64,000 bases of DNA from Cephalopachus bancanus (GCA_027257055.1 JAPVLO010000039.1:6292501-6356500); one strand, 5' to 3'; shown: positions 1 to 13,036, counted from the stretch's first letter. The notes: generated by a model from the sequence alone, not told the origin. Numbers and translations are program-made.

Positions 1-259
1 TCACGCCTATAATCCCAGCACTTTGGGAGACTGAGGCGAAGACCCACCTGGGCAACATGGTGAGACCTTGTCTCTACAACAAATAAAAAAATTAGTCGGG
101 CATAGTGGTGCACGCCTGTGGTTCCAGCTACTTGGAAGGCTGAGGCGGAAGGATCACCTGAGCCCAGCAGGTCAAGGCTGTGGTGGTCATGAGCATGCCA
201 CTGCACTCCAGCATGGGCAACATAGTGAGACTCCTACTCAAAAAAAAAAAAAAAAAAAA
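1..259 (+). mobile_element. Alu, cut by window edge
   Basis: Runs from the left-arm A-box region to a poly(A) tail at 240-259. Confidence 0.9.
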
Positions 260-614
260 TGAACTTCACATCATTATCTGCTATACAAGTATACATATGC
301 AAATCTGTATACTCATTTAGCTGGAAGAATTTTGTAAAAACTTTATTATGCCATGCGTTTTGTTACTTTCCATTTAATTAAAAAAAAAAAGTTCTGATGT
401 AAGTCACTGAATTGATCTTGTAGCCGGTGGGTCAGTGATCTTATTTGGCCTATGGTCTGAAAACACTTGCATTTTGTGACTGCACCTTCTGAGAAGTTTC
501 ACCACGTGTTTATTAAGGGCCTGCTTTGACTTTAACATTATCTATGGGAAAAAAATACATGAGACAGAGGAGTAACCCCTGGAGCATCTTTACAGTGTGT
601 GGCAAGACTGGTCC

Positions 615-990
615 ATTAAAAAGAGGTCTCTGCTTGCCTGCTGTGTGCCAAGCACTTTTCTGGGTGCCGTGGGGAACCTAGGAAACCAACAGACAGAAGT
701 CCTGGCCCTCTGCAGGACTGAGGTGGAGCAGGATCAGACACAGACAAGTAAATGCTGGATGATATGTTACATGGTGAGCCCTATGAGGAACCGGGTACGC
801 TGCTGTGCGGGCACAGAAGTCACAGAAGGGATATCAGGGAAGGCCTCACGTGGAAGAGGCATTTAAGCAAAACCTTGACAGAGGTGAAGGAGAAAGCCAT
901 GTCTGGATATAGGGAAGAGTGTTTCCAGCAGAGGGAACAGCTGCAGCTGGGGCCCCAGGCAAGAATGGGCTGGTGTGTTCAGGGGCAGTA
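615..990. repeat. Ancient mammalian interspersed repeat, family not named
   Basis: GGGAAGGCCTCACGTGGAAG, GCATTTAAGCAAAACCTTGA and TTCCAGCAGAGGGAACAGC recall a common ancient mammalian repeat. I cannot name it with confidence. Confidence 0.35.
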
Positions 991-1522
991 GGAGGCTGGG
1001 GGCTGGCGATGGGGGAGCTCTTCAGGTTGACAGCATGTGCACTTATGTCTCAGTAATCGCGACTTCATGCACTGAGATTTGGGTAGTGATTAGACTAGAT
1101 ATTAAGTTAGAGTTAAAGTCAACTTTGATTTTTCTGAGAAATGTCTATTTAATGAGAAGGTAGTGCTGTTGTTCAGAACAAACTTAGGCAGTGAAAAAAA
1201 ATTTCCTTTCTTCTCAGCAGCAGCCACTGCCCTTTCCAAAGAAGCCCCTGCAAGGACCTGTGTATACACACACCCACCTTCCCTTGGAAAGGAACAGAAA
1301 CAAAACTGGGAACGTACTATATGTAGTCTTCTGTATCTTATAGTTTTCATTTAATTGTATTTTGGGGTTAATTTCATAGTAAGTGAGCTCTTATATTCCC
1401 TAGTGTAGATGTTTATTGATTTTTTTTTTGAAAGCAGGATTTATCGAGAGGACAGAAAAACTTCCAGAGTGGGAGGGCACCCAAGGGGGTTGCCCGATGT
1501 TTATTAATTTATGTAACCCTAG

Positions 1523-1826
1523 ACTGGGCTTGGTAGCTCAGCCTGTAATCCCAGCACTTTGGGAGGCCAAGGTGAGTGGATTGCCTGAGGCTGCGGTTCC
1601 AGACCAGCCCGGGCAACTTGGCGAGACCTCATCTCTACAATAAAAATAAAAAAATTAGCTGGGCCTGGTTGCACATGGCTGTAGTTCTGGCTACTTGGAA
1701 GGCTGAGGTGGAAGGATCCCTGGAGCCCAGTAGGTCAATACTGGGGTAGCCGTGAGTGTCCCACTGCATTCCATCCTGGGCGACAGAGTGAGACTCCAAC
1801 CCAAAAAAAAAAAAAAAAAAAAAAAA
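1523..1826 (+). mobile_element. Alu
   Basis: Full dimer with a 25-base A-tail. Target duplication TTATGTAACCCT lies on both sides. Confidence 0.92.
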
Positions 1827-1984
1827 TTATGTAACCCTCTTATAATGGACATTAAGGTTGCTTCCAGACTTCTTTTAAAAAATGACAGTTGGCACTGCCA
1901 ACAGTTTCTCACACCTTCATCATTGCTAGAATAACAGTATTTTTGATGTTTTTGTCAATTTTATAGTGAAAGTGCTGTCTTGTT

Positions 1985-2426
1985 TGTTTTGAGTAGGAGT
2001 CTCACTCTGCCTCCCAGTGCAGTGGCATGCTCATGGCCACCGCAGCTTCGACCTCCTGGGCTCAGGTGATCATTCTGCTTCAGCCTTCCAAGTAGCCAGA
2101 ACTACAGGCACGTGCTACCACAGCCAGCTAATTTTTTTTTTTTTTTTTCAGTTGGAGTCTCACTCTGTTGCCCAGATTGGAGTGCAGTGGCCGCTCCCAG
2201 CCACTGCAGCCTTGCCCTGCTGGGCTCCGGCGATCCTTCCGCCTCAGCCTTCCAAGTAGCTGGAACTATAGGCTTGCGCTACCACGCCCGGCATTTTTTA
2301 TTTATTGTAGAGATGAGGTCTCGCCAAGTTGCCCAGGCAGGTCTGGAACCCTCGGGCTCAGGCAATCCACTCAACTCAGCCTCCCAAAGGTGCGGGATTA
2401 CAGGCTGAGCCACTGAGCCCAGCTCA
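1985..2426 (-). mobile_element. Alu with an extra right arm
   Basis: A right-arm unit (1985-2133) abuts a full dimer (2134-2424). Confidence 0.85.
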
Positions 2427-2815
2427 AAGTGGTTCTTGATTTACATTCCACCAGCTATGTTTGGAGTTCCCACCTCACCAGGTGCTTGCAGACACTTGGG
2501 GATTTCAGACTTTGTTAATGTTTGTCAGTGTGATGCTATGGAAAGATGTTTTGGTTGTGATTTTAATTGATTACTTATGAAGTTGACTATCTTTTTCCAT
2601 GGTTTATTTGTCATTTATTTCCTTTTCTGTGAAATACTGTTCATGTCTTTTGTCCCAGTTTTTTGTCCTGGACTGAGTGGCTTTTTCTTATGTATTTTTG
2701 TGTGTATTTGTGATCTTTTGTCAATTAATACTTAATACTGAAATACATTCTCCCAGTTTGTGCTCACCATTTCGTTCTCATCATGGTGTACTTTTTAAAA
2801 TGAACAGATCTATAG

Positions 2816-3106
2816 TTTGTTTTTGTTTTTTTTTGAGTTGGAGTCTCACTCTGTCACCCGGACTGGAGTGCAGTGGCCGCTCCCGGCCACCGCGGCCTCA
2901 ACCTGCTGGGCTCCGGCGATCCTTCCACCTCAGCCTTCCAAGTGGCCGGAATTACAGGCGTGCGCTACCACGCCCAGCTGATTTTTTGATTTACTGTAGA
3001 GATGAGGTCTCGCTGCCCAGGTGGGTCTCGAACCTGCGGGCTCAGGCAATCCACTCACTTCAGCCTCCCAAAGGCGTGGGATTACAGGCTGAGCCACCGA
3101 GCCCGG
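2816..3106 (-). mobile_element. Alu, young type
   Basis: CpG-rich full dimer flanked by CAGATCTATAG duplications. Confidence 0.92.
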
Positions 3107-3200
3107 CAGATCTATAGATTTTTAGACTTCTTTTCTAACATAAGCATTGGAAACTCTTCAGTTCCTGCTATATACTGCTTCAGGTGCATCCCACAGTTTT

Positions 3201-3487
3201 TTGGGTTTTTTTGAGTTAGAGCCTCACTCTGTTGCCCAGACTGGAGTGCAGTGGCATGCTCACAGCCACTGCAGCCTCAACCTGCTGGGCTCTGGCGATC
3301 CTCCCGCCTCAGCCTTCCAAGTAGCCGGAATTGTAGGCGCGCGCTACCATGCCTGGCTGATTTTTTGATTTATTGTAGAGATGAGATCTCGCTGCCCAGG
3401 CGGGTCTCGAACCTGCGGGCTCAGGCAATCCACTCGCCTTGGCCTCCCAAAGTGCTGGGATTACAGGCTGAGACACTGAACCCGGCC
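3201..3487 (-). mobile_element. Alu
   Basis: Full dimer ending GAACCCGGCC. Confidence 0.9.
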
Positions 3488-3761
3488 TCATTCCATCTTT
3501 TATGTTATAGTTGTTATATGTGTCAAACGTGTTAATAAAAATATATATATATAATTAAAAAAAAAAGAAATATATGAAACGCAGTTGTATACCTAACCCT
3601 TAACTGTATCCCACAACTTCACAATAAAAAAAAAAAAGTGTCGTGTACATATGTTGTAGATATCACTAGACAGTGTTTTAATTTTTACTTTAAATGATCA
3701 TATATGTTTTAAAGAAATTAAGAGAAAAATGCTTTTATATTTACTTGGGTTACCATTTCTT

Positions 3762-4040
3762 TCTCTTTTTTTTTTTTGAGTCAGAGCCTCATTCTGTTGT
3801 TCAGGCTGGAGTGCAGTGGCACGCTCACGGCCACCTCAGTCTCGACCTGCTGGGCTCAGGTGATTAGCTGGAATCACAGGCATGTGCCCCCATGCCTGGC
3901 TAATTTTTTTATTTATTGTAAAGACAAAGTCTCTCCATGTTGCCCAGGCTGGTCTCGAACTCCCAAGCTCAGGCAATCCTCTCGCCTTCACTTCCCAAAG
4001 TGCTGGCATTATAGGTGTGAGCCACTGTACCCGGCCCGCT
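3762..4040 (-). mobile_element. Alu
   Basis: Dimer with a shortened middle. Duplication TTACCATTTCT on both sides. Confidence 0.9.
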
Positions 4041-4357
4041 TACCATTTCTGATGCTCTGCATGCCTTCTTAGGGTCCATGTTTTCATCTGATAGCGTTTC
4101 CATTCAGCCTGAAGAATTGTAACATTGCTTTTAGTACAGCTCTGCTGTGTATGACTTTAAAGATGTTTACCATGGTCCTCTGGTGTCCATTATTATGAAA
4201 AGTTAGCTGTCATTCAGGTTATTCTTCTCTCGTGTAATGTGTCATTTTTTTCCTCTGGCTGCTTTAAAGATTTTCTCTTTTTTTCGGTTTTCAATAGTCT
4301 GCTTATAATATACCTGGGTGTTTTTCTTTGAAATTTTCCTGCTGGTGGTTCATTGAG

Positions 4358-4657
4358 CTTTTTTTTTGTTGTTGTTGTTGTTTTTTGAGTTGGAGTCTCA
4401 CTCTGTCGCCCAGACTGGAGTGCAGTGGCCGCTCCCGGCCACCGCAGCCTCGACCCGCTGGGCTCCGGCGATCCTTCCGCCTCAGCCTTCCAAGTAGCCG
4501 GAATTACAGGCACGCGCTACCACGCCCGGCTGATTTTTGATTTATTGTAGAGATGAGGTCTCGCTGCCCAGGTGGGTCTCGAACCCGCGGGCTCAGGCAA
4601 TCCATTCACCTCAGCCTCTCAAAGACGCGGAATTACAGGCTGAGCCTCCGAGCCCGG
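4358..4657 (-). mobile_element. Alu, young type
   Basis: CpG-rich, with a (GTT)n tail and duplication GAGCTTTTT. Confidence 0.92.
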
Positions 4658-4946
4658 CTGAGCTTTTTGAATCTGTACATTTATGTCCTTAACTAGATTT
4701 GGAGAAAATTCTTAGTTTTTATTTCTTCAGATATTTTTTCTGCCCCATTCTCTCTCTCCTTCTGGAGCTCCAGTTGCGTGAGTGGTAAACTTGTTTCTAT
4801 TGTCCTGCATATCCTGAGACCCTGTTTATTTGATTTTAACCTTTTTCTCTCTGTTTTACGTCGAATAATTACTGTTGATCTATTTTCAAGTTCACAGACT
4901 TCTTTAACATCTCCATTCTATTAGTTTCATCCAGTATTTTTGTGGT

Positions 4947-5241
4947 TTTTTTTTTTTTTTTTTTGAGTTGAAGTCTCACTCTGTCGCCCAGACTGAAGGG
5001 CAGGGGCCGCTCCCGGCCACCGCAGCCTCGACCGCTGGGCTCCGGCGATCCTTCTGCCTCAGCCTTCCGAGTAGCCGGAACTACAGGCGCGCGCTACCAC
5101 GCCCGGCTAGTTTTTGATTTATTGTAGAGATGAGGTCTTGCCAAGTTGCCTAGGCAAGTCTCGAACCCACAGGCTCAGGCAGTTCACTCACCTCAGCCTC
5201 CCAAAGGCATGGGATTGCAGGCTGAGCCGCCAAGCCCGGCT
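4947..5241 (-). mobile_element. Alu, young type
   Basis: An 18-base T-run tail and TTTTTGTGG duplication. Confidence 0.92.
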
Positions 5242-5248
5242 TTTTGTG

Positions 5249-5373
5249 GTTTTTTTGGAGACAGGGTCACACCTTGTTGCCTTGGCTGTTCTCAAAGGCT
5301 GGCCTCAAGCACTCCTCCCACCTCATCTTCTTGAATAACTGGGATTATAGGTACACACTATCATACCCAGCTA
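5249..5373 (-). mobile_element. Old Alu monomer
   Basis: Single left-arm-like unit, divergent. Confidence 0.65.
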
Positions 5374-5394
5374 AACCCTTCTAGTTAAAAAAAA

Positions 5395-5511
5395 ATTTTT
5401 TTTTGAGTTGGAGTCTCACTCTGTCACCCAGGCTGGAGTGCAGTGGCACCCTTACAGCCACTGCAGCCTCAGCCTACTGAGCTCAGGCGATCCTTCCGCC
5501 TCAGCCTTCCA
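5395..5511 (-). mobile_element. Alu right-arm fragment
   Basis: Right arm only, broken at CTTCCAAG. Confidence 0.8.
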
Positions 5512-5691
5512 AGAAAAAAAAATTTTTAGGCATCACATTTTCTTATCTAACGTTTACATTTGGTTCTTGTGTTATAGATACTAGAGTTTATATTTCTGAG
5601 ATTTCACATCTTTCATTTTGAGCATGTTTTATTTCATGTCATATACTATTGTTATAATGGCTATTTTTATTTATTATTGTTATTGTTATTA

Positions 5692-5986
5692 TTTTTGAGC
5701 TGTAGTCCCACTTCTTTGCCCAGGCTGGAGTGCAGTGGCATGCATGCTCATGGCCACCCCAGCGTCGACCTTCTGGGCTCTAGCAATCCTTCTGCCTCAG
5801 CCTTCCAAGTAGCCAGAGCTATAGATCCGCGCTACCACATCCAGCTATTTTTTAATTTTATTTTATTGTAGAGACAAGGTCTCGCCAAGTTGCCCGGGCT
5901 GGTCTCGAACCCATGGGCTCAGGCAATCCACTTGCCTCGGCCTCCCAAATTGCTAGTATTATAGGCTGAACCATCGAGCCTGGCCT
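5692..5986 (-). mobile_element. Alu
   Basis: Full dimer ending GAGCCTGGCC. Confidence 0.9.
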
Positions 5987-6189
5987 GTTTTAAAATCCTT
6001 ATCTTTCTGATTCCGACATCTGGATTTTCTTGGGATCTCCATTAATTGCCTGTTCTCTTGACATTTTCCCATTTCGGTATATGCCAAGTAATTTTGTATT
6101 ACATCCTAGATATTGTGTATGCTATCTTGTGGAGTCTCTGGATTCTGTTATATTCCTCTGAAAAGTTGTTTTATTTATTTACTTGTTTA

Positions 6190-6489
6190 GATTTTGAGTG
6201 GAGTCTCACTCTGTCACCTAGGCTAAAGTGTAGTAGCACGCCCATGGCCACTGCAACCTCAACCTGCTGGACTCAGGTGATCCTTCCGCCTTAGCCTTCC
6301 AAGTAGCTGGAACTATAGGCATGTGCTACCACGCCCAGCTAATTTTTTGAAGAAAAATTGGAGAAAAATTGAAGAAACTAGGTCTTGCCAAGTTATCCAG
6401 GCTGGTCTTGAACCCCAGAGCTCAGGCAGTCCTCTCGCCTCCATCCCCCAAAGTGCTGGGAATTGCAGGTGTGAGCTACTGTGCCTGGC
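6190..6489 (-). mobile_element. Alu
   Basis: Full dimer with an expanded A-rich linker. Imperfect duplication AAAAGTTGTTTTAT / AAAAGCTGTTTTGT. Confidence 0.9.
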
Positions 6490-6824
6490 AAAAAGCTGTT
6501 TTGTCAAAGTGGGATATTAACTTAGTTGGACTCAAACTGCTTGTGCTGTCTCTTAGGTAGCAGTTCATTTCTTTCATTCTTAAACTCACAGGTGCGTAGT
6601 TCAAGGGGGTCAGTCAGAGACCTAAGATAATTTATTTGCAGAATTTGGGGCTCTCTTTCGCTGACTTTTCCTTTCTGGAATTTCCCTTCACTTTCCAGTT
6701 TCTATGGTTATCCTAATATCTCCCCCGGTTCATAGAGCCAAAAAAAAAGTATACCTTGTATATGTGCTCTCTTAGAGTTTAGCCACTCTTCACGGACCTG
6801 ATTACAACCTGCCCTTATTTTCTT

Positions 6825-6984
6825 TTTTCTTTTTTTGAGTCAGAGTCTCACTCTTGTCACCCAGGCTGGAGTGCAGTGGCACACTCACAGCCACTGCAGC
6901 CTCGACCTGCTGAACATAGGCGATCCTTCCACCTCAGCCTTCCAAGTAGCTGGAACTACAGACGCATGCCATCACGCCCAGCTA
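6825..6984 (-). mobile_element. Alu right-arm monomer with own target duplication
   Basis: Right arm only, starting at the dimer junction, flanked by AACCTGCCCTTATTTTC / AACCTGCCCTCGTTTTC. Confidence 0.88.
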
Positions 6985-7614
6985 ACCTGCCCTCGTTTTC
7001 TGCTGTTCCTTTCTTCTAGATAGCAACTCTCCTCCAAAATCTGCCTGCTTTTGTTTGATTCTCCAGAGTCTCCATGTGGTCTTATTTTGTCCATGTTCCT
7101 AAGTTCATGGTTGTTACCTGTGGGATGTTTGCTGTGGTGTAGGATACAGTTCAACCATTCAGGAAGTGTCACTTGGTGGAGTAGAGTTAAATCTAAACAT
7201 GAAATTGTTCTTCTCCGCATCACATATGTACAATTGGAGAGTGTCTGATTGGGACATGTAATTCCAGAAAAATAATCAGCATATTTCTCACAGTTGAAAA
7301 TACGAAGTGTGTTTGAATCTAAAGAGCATAACTTAAGATGCCATTATGAAGCAAAGCCACAGCCGGAACTATGACTGATTTGCAGGAAGGATGGGAGATT
7401 TTTAAAAAAGAGCAAAAGAATAAACTCAGTGTGTTTTTACTCATTTGCCTTACTTGGGTGACCCCTGTAAGAGTTGCTTTTTTAATTCCTGTAAACTAGT
7501 TTAAAATGACCTTGCTGGACCACTAACACCATCTGTCAGCTGTCTGAATGTGCTTCTGTTTGCATATAGTCTGGTTTATAAAAAGTTTTATGCCTGTAAA
7601 AAGAACTACTTTTA

Positions 7615-7906
7615 GGCTGAGTGCAGTGACTCACGTCAGTAATTCCAGCTCTTTGGGAGGCCAAGGTGAGAGGATTGCCTGAGCTCAAGGGTTTGAGACC
7701 AGCCTGGACAACTTGGTGAGACCTTATCTCTACAATAGACCAAAAAATTAGCTGGGCGTGGCAGCTCATGCCTGTAGTTCCAGGTACTTGGAAGGCTGAG
7801 GAGGAAGGATTACCTGAGCCCAGCAGATCAAGGCTGTGGTGGCCGTGAGCATGCCACTGCACTCCAGCCTGGGCGACAGACTGAGACTCCTACTCAAAAA
7901 GCAAAA
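7615..7906 (+). mobile_element. Alu
   Basis: Full dimer flanked by AACTACTTTT. Confidence 0.92.
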
Positions 7907-8059
7907 AACTACTTTTGTAATAGATACTTTGGCATACCAAGAAATATGGATGTTCTTGCCTTTAAAGAGTTTTATACTAAGAAATATAAGCCTGTCTGTG
8001 CCCTCATTTGTTAAGATAAATGATATTAACCAAAAAATTAATAGTATAAGGAATACCAG

Positions 8060-8357
8060 GCTAGGTACGGTGGCTTATGCCTGTAATCCCAGCAATTTGG
8101 GAGGCTGAGGTAAGAAGATTGTGTGAGCCCAGGAGTTTGAGACCAGCCTGGGCAACATGATGAGACCTTGTCTCTATGATAAGTAAAAAAAGTAGTGGGG
8201 CATGGTGGCATGCACCTGTAGTCCAGCTACTTGGAAGGCTGAGGCAGAAGGATTGCCTGAGCCCAACAGGTTGGTGCTATGGTGGCTATTAGTGTGCCAC
8301 TACATTCCCTCCTGGGTAACTGAGTGAGACTCCCACTAAAAAAAACCCCAAAAAACC
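8060..8357 (+). mobile_element. Alu
   Basis: Full dimer, moderately diverged. Confidence 0.9.
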
Positions 8358-9039
8358 ATAAACTGGCATTTAGCAGCAGTTTTAAATGAGCAACACAGAG
8401 AATAAACTCTGAGTTCATAGGAGTGAGAGATTATTGTGAATTGCAGGGGACAGAGAAGCCTTAATAATGGATGAAAGGGCCTCAAGCCAGGTCCTGAAGC
8501 AGTTCAGGTGGAAAGAAGGGGTGTGGTTGCAGTTTGGGAAAGCAGCTTGAGCACTGGCAGTAGGTGGGAGTGTGAGGGGGATGTGGGTGGGGGTGTGTGT
8601 GGGTGTGATGTCACATTTAAACTATCAGTGCTTCCCATTTTGTGTGACCCCAAACCACCAGATAGTTTAATCCCAAGACCTTGTAGCCTGACATTGAGGT
8701 TTGTGGTTTTTTTCCTTGAAGTCAGAAACTGTACAGATAGTATATTTGTTATGTGGTTCTGGCAGATTTATTCCACTATTGATATAGTCTTAAAGTTATT
8801 GTAGAAAGTTCATATAATGTTAGATTAAGTCTGTTTTTAATAGTGCTGACAATTAATATAATCTTAGAATTAGGATGCAAAAGTTTGGAAGTCCTAGTTG
8901 GAAATATAAATTGCTTAATTTTCCCTTTTTCCAACTATGAGGACACATATATACTCTTGTCATAAACAACATGTTAAATCCTTTAAAAAGTATTCTGAGT
9001 ATTACATGAAGAAAAGCAAAAGCACTAGAGAAAAATAAA

Positions 9040-9870
9040 ACATGGGGGAAAATGTGTTTAATCTTGTGAGGAAGTCCTTTACAAACAAAAGACTAATTTT
9101 CTTAATATATAAAAAACTCTTACAAATCAATAAGAAAAATATTTAAAATGTAGTAGAAAAATCACAAGTCTATCAACAGTCCATTAACAAAAAAGAAAGG
9201 AGGAAATTTTTTTTTTTTTTTTTTTTTTTGAGTTGAAGTCTTACTCCATTGCCTAGGCTTGAGTGCAGTGGCACACTCATGGCCACCCCAGTGTCGACCT
9301 GCTGGGCTCCCACAATCCTTCCACCTCAGCCTTCCAAGTAGCTGGAGCTACAGCACGTGCTACCACGCCCGGCTAATTTTTTGATTTATTGTAGTGACGA
9401 GGTCTTGTCAACTTGCCCGGGCTGGGCTTGAATCCGTGGGCTCAGGCAGTCCGCTTGCCTCAGCCTCCCAAAGTGCTGGGATTACAGGCTGAGCCACCGA
9501 ACCCGGCCAGGTAATATTTTTAAAATATAGAAAAGTGTTCAATCAGAATAAGAGAACTATTAATGAAAACTACAGTGAAAGTTTTCCCTGACAATAGGCA
9601 GAGATCCAAGAATTTCACCATAACATCATCTTAGCAGGAATGTGGGGCGTTGCTGGTGGGAATATAAACTGTAGAATTTAGCATGAACAGAGTCTTTGTG
9701 GAGGGTGACTTGGCAACATCTACCCAATTTAAAATACATAATCTTGGACCAGTGATTACACTTCTAGGTGTACACCAGTGCATATATGAAATGGCACATG
9801 TACAAGAATATTCCTTTAGAGCACTGCTTTTTATTTTGAAGCTTTTAATCTTGAAATAATTGTATATTGA
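9040..9870 (+). mobile_element. Old L1 fragment (sense), split by an Alu
   Basis: Contains L1 3'-half signatures: TTAATATATAAAAAACTCTT and CTTACAAATCAATAAGAAAA before the Alu at 9208-9508, and GCTGGTGGGAATATAAACTG after it. Confidence 0.6.
9208..9508 (-). mobile_element. Alu inside L1
   Basis: Full dimer with a long T-run, splitting an L1 fragment. Confidence 0.92.
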
Positions 9871-10012
9871 CAGAGATGTTACCGAAGTAGTACAGATGGC
9901 TCCCTTTCCCCCCAGCCCCCTGATGTTAGCCTCTTACGGATCCTTCGCTGGGTCTCCTATCTCCTCTTTTCTGTGAGTGGTTCTCAGTCTGTTTTTCAAG
10001 ACTTTGAACCTT

Positions 10013-10300
10013 TTTTTTTTTTTGAGTTGGAGTCCTGTCTCCCAGGCTGGAGTGCTGTGGCACTCTCACAGCCACCCCAGCGTCGACCTGCTGGGCTCCG
10101 GCGATCTTTCCACTTCAGCCTTCCAAGTAGCCAGAACTATAGGCGCGTGCTACCATGCCCGTCTAATTTTTTGACAAATTGTAAAGATGAGATCTCACCA
10201 AGTTGCCCAGTCTGGTCTCGAACCCCTGGGCTCAGACAACCCTCTTACCTCGGCCTCCCAGAATGCTGGGATTACATGCTTGCGACACTGTGCCCGGCCA
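10013..10300 (-). mobile_element. Alu
   Basis: Duplication GACTTTGAACCTTTT on both sides. Confidence 0.93.
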
Positions 10301-10399
10301 GGACTTTGAACCTTTTGAAGAACACTAGCCAGTTATTTTATAGGATGCCACTCAGTTTAGATTTTTCTGACATTTAGTTACGTTAGATAGAGATGCAGT

Positions 10400-10530
10400 T
10401 TTGAAGCAGAGTTTGGTGGCATGTGCCTGTAGTCCTAGCTACTTGGGAGGCTGAGGCATGAGGTTCACTTGAACTCAGGAGTTGGAGTCTAGCTGGACAA
10501 TATAGTGAGACTCTTTCTCTAAAAGAAAAA
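10400..10530 (+). mobile_element. Old Alu monomer
   Basis: Single diverged arm ending in an A-rich tract. Confidence 0.65.
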
Positions 10531-11206
10531 AATGGAGAGGGAGATGTGATTTTTGACAAAAAGATGCAGAAGAAAGGCTGCTTCCTTTCAACACATGAGG
10601 AGTTGCATGATGTTGACATGTCTTATTTCTGATGATGGTGACAATGGTCATTTAGTTAGTGGGTACTTGACTCTTTCTCCACTGTAAAATTACTGCTTTT
10701 TGCTTTGAAGTCAGTAAGTTATCTTGTGGGGGGAGACCTTCAGATTAATCAAATCTTCTGTTTCTGGTAAACATCCATGCCACAGTTACTGCTGTGGTGC
10801 CGCCTGATGGTAACTTTCGCTTCCCATCCTTCCTTGTACATCTGTTCATTGTGACTCTTCTGCAAGGAAGTTTGCTTCTTTCCCCCTGTTTAAGTATGTA
10901 CTAATATTTACTTTATTTGCTGGGTTACAATTTACAATCCATTACTATCTTTCTTACTTTGTTGCTCAAGTTGTCCTGAATTCTGCATGGGGAGCCCCTC
11001 TGTGTTGGACTCTGTATCCTCCTGACATGCCATCCTTTCTGAGTCCTTCATGCCACAAGGTATTCCAGACTCAGCTTGTGTGTTCCCCAGAGAGTTCTGG
11101 TTCCTTTTACTGCAGAATGGTATTTATAAACCAAAATCTGTCTTCGGGTAGGGTGGCCAGCCATCCCAGTTTGCCAGGACTAAGGTGTTCCCTGGGGCAT
11201 GAGACT

Positions 11207-11493
11207 TTTTTTTGAGTAGGAGTCTCACTCTGTCGCCCAGGCTGGAGTGCAGTGGCACACTCATGGCCACCACAGCCTCGACCTGCTGGGTTCAGGTAAC
11301 CCTTCCACCTCAGCCTTCCAAGTAGCTGAAGCCACAGGCATGCGCCACCACACCCGGTTAATTGCTCTTGCTTTACTGTAGAGATGAGGTCTTGCCAAGT
11401 TACCCAGGCTGGTCTCCAATCCCTGGGCTCAATCCTTTCGCCTCCACCTCCCAAAGTGCCTGGATTTCAGGTGTGAGCCACCGCACCTGGCCC
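11207..11493 (-). mobile_element. Alu
   Basis: Full dimer next to GAGACTTTT / GGGACTTTC. Confidence 0.9.
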
Positions 11494-11972
11494 GTGGGAC
11501 TTTCAAGTGCTAAAACTGGGACAGTTCTTGGACCTTGCTCTGGGAAGTCATCACTCTACGGCCCTGTCACCTGTCAGTGGACGGAACTGGGAAATGTGTG
11601 TGTGATGCTGGTTTCTGTACCTAATCTGTTCATATGGGAAAAGTCACACGTTTATACTGAAGTCTCTGCTTCCAAGGCAACACACACCCCTTTGTAACTT
11701 TTCTCCATTAGTGGGGACCTGGCTCATGAGCCATTAACACGTGTTTACTTGATCTTAGTGTATTTGTCAAACACTTTCAGAACTGCTGACCTATACTGGT
11801 GAACAGATTACTAATTCCAGCACAGTGACTTTGTTGTCCTTTGAGGTCCGTCTTACAGTGTATAGCCAAATGCCACTTCTGAAGTCACTTGGGTTAGTTC
11901 TTGTCTTCTTTCAGGGTGCTTATATTATTCGTAGTAGTTATGCACATTTGCTACCATGTGTATTTTGTTTTC

Positions 11973-12013
11973 TTCAGGCAGTCCTCTCACCTCTGCCTCC
12001 CAAAGTGCTGGTA
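11973..12013 (-). mobile_element. Short Alu left-arm scrap
   Basis: Only CAGGCAGTCCTCTCACCTCT and CTCCCAAAGTGCTGG remain. Confidence 0.6.
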
Positions 12014-12199
12014 TATTTTATTTTGTGTTCCTACACACGCTGCTTGGTTTTGGAAGTTTATTTTTGGGGTATGAGAAACATTACCATGGTTCTGAGAGTC
12101 AGAGTTATCTAGAAAGTTACGCCCAGCAATGTCATGTTCCCCTCAGCTCTGCTACTTTGTTCCTCTTCCCCCTTTCTTTTCATCCTCTTTATATGTACC

Positions 12200-13036
12200 T
12201 GTTGGAGGTTGAATTGTGTTCCCCCAAAAGATGTTAAAGTCCCAACCCCCCCCAGCGCCTGTGAATGTGACCTTATTTGACAATAGAATCTTTGCAGGTG
12301 ATCAAGTTCAGATGAGGTCAGTAGAGACAGCCCTAATCTTTTTTTTTTTTTGAGTTGGAGTCTCACTCCGTCGCCCAGACTGGAGTGCAGTGGCCGCTCC
12401 TGGCCACCGCAGCCTCGACCTGCTGGGCTCCAGCGATCCTTCCGCCTCAGCCTTCCAAGTAGCCGGAATTACAGGCATACGCTACCACGCCCGGCTGATT
12501 TTTGATTTGTTGTAGAGATGAGGTCTCACCAAGTTGCCCAGGCAGGTCTCGAACCCGCGGGCTTGGGCAATCCACTCACCTTGGCCTCCCAAAGTGCTAG
12601 GATTACTGGCTGAGCCACCGAGCCCGGCCTGATTTTTGATTTATTGTAGAGATGAGGTCTCGCCAAGTTGCCCAGGTGGGTCTCGAACCCGCGGGCTCAG
12701 GCAATCCACTCACCTCGGCCTCCCAAAGCGTGGGACTACAGGCTGAGCCACCGAGCCTGGCGAATCAGCCCTAATCTAGTGTGACTGTCATTATTGAAAA
12801 GGGAGAGTTGAACACAGAGAGGGACATGCTTAGAGGGAAGATGATGTGGAGACATGAGAAAAGATTGTCACCTACAAGCCAAACAATGCCTGGGGCTGCA
12901 GAAGCCAGGAGAAACCAGCCCTACCGAGGTCTCACTCTCGGACTTCTGTCCTCCAAAACTGTGTTTATAAATTTTTGTTGTTTAAACCACCCAGTTTGTG
13001 GTAGTTTTTTTGTGACAGCCACAGGAAACTTAATAC
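12200..13036 (+). mobile_element. MaLR-type solo LTR, interrupted by an Alu
   Basis: Starts TGTTGG and ends AATACA. It carries family hallmarks such as GTGAATGTGACCTTATTTG, TCCAAAACTGTG and CCACCCAGTTTGTGGTA. About 400 nt remain after removing the Alu at 12340-12761. The subfamily is not determined. Confidence 0.6.
12340..12761 (-). mobile_element. Three-armed Alu (right-left-left)
   Basis: The left arm occurs twice in tandem. The whole unit is bounded by one 12-base duplication, CAGCCCTAATCT (12328-12339 and 12766-12777), so it was inserted as a trimer or grew afterwards. Confidence 0.93.

Larger units (their letters stand above)
2427..6824 (-). mobile_element. Old L1 region (antisense), cut up by Alus
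   Basis: Pieces at 2427-2805, 3118-3200, 3487-3750, 4040-4357, 4660-4945, 5512-5690, 5990-6185 and 6490-6820 read like the reverse strand of an old L1 (for example AATTTTCCTGCTGGTGGTTC, TTTCTGCCCCATTCTCTCTC). Assignment is from memory of L1 consensus. Confidence 0.55.
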
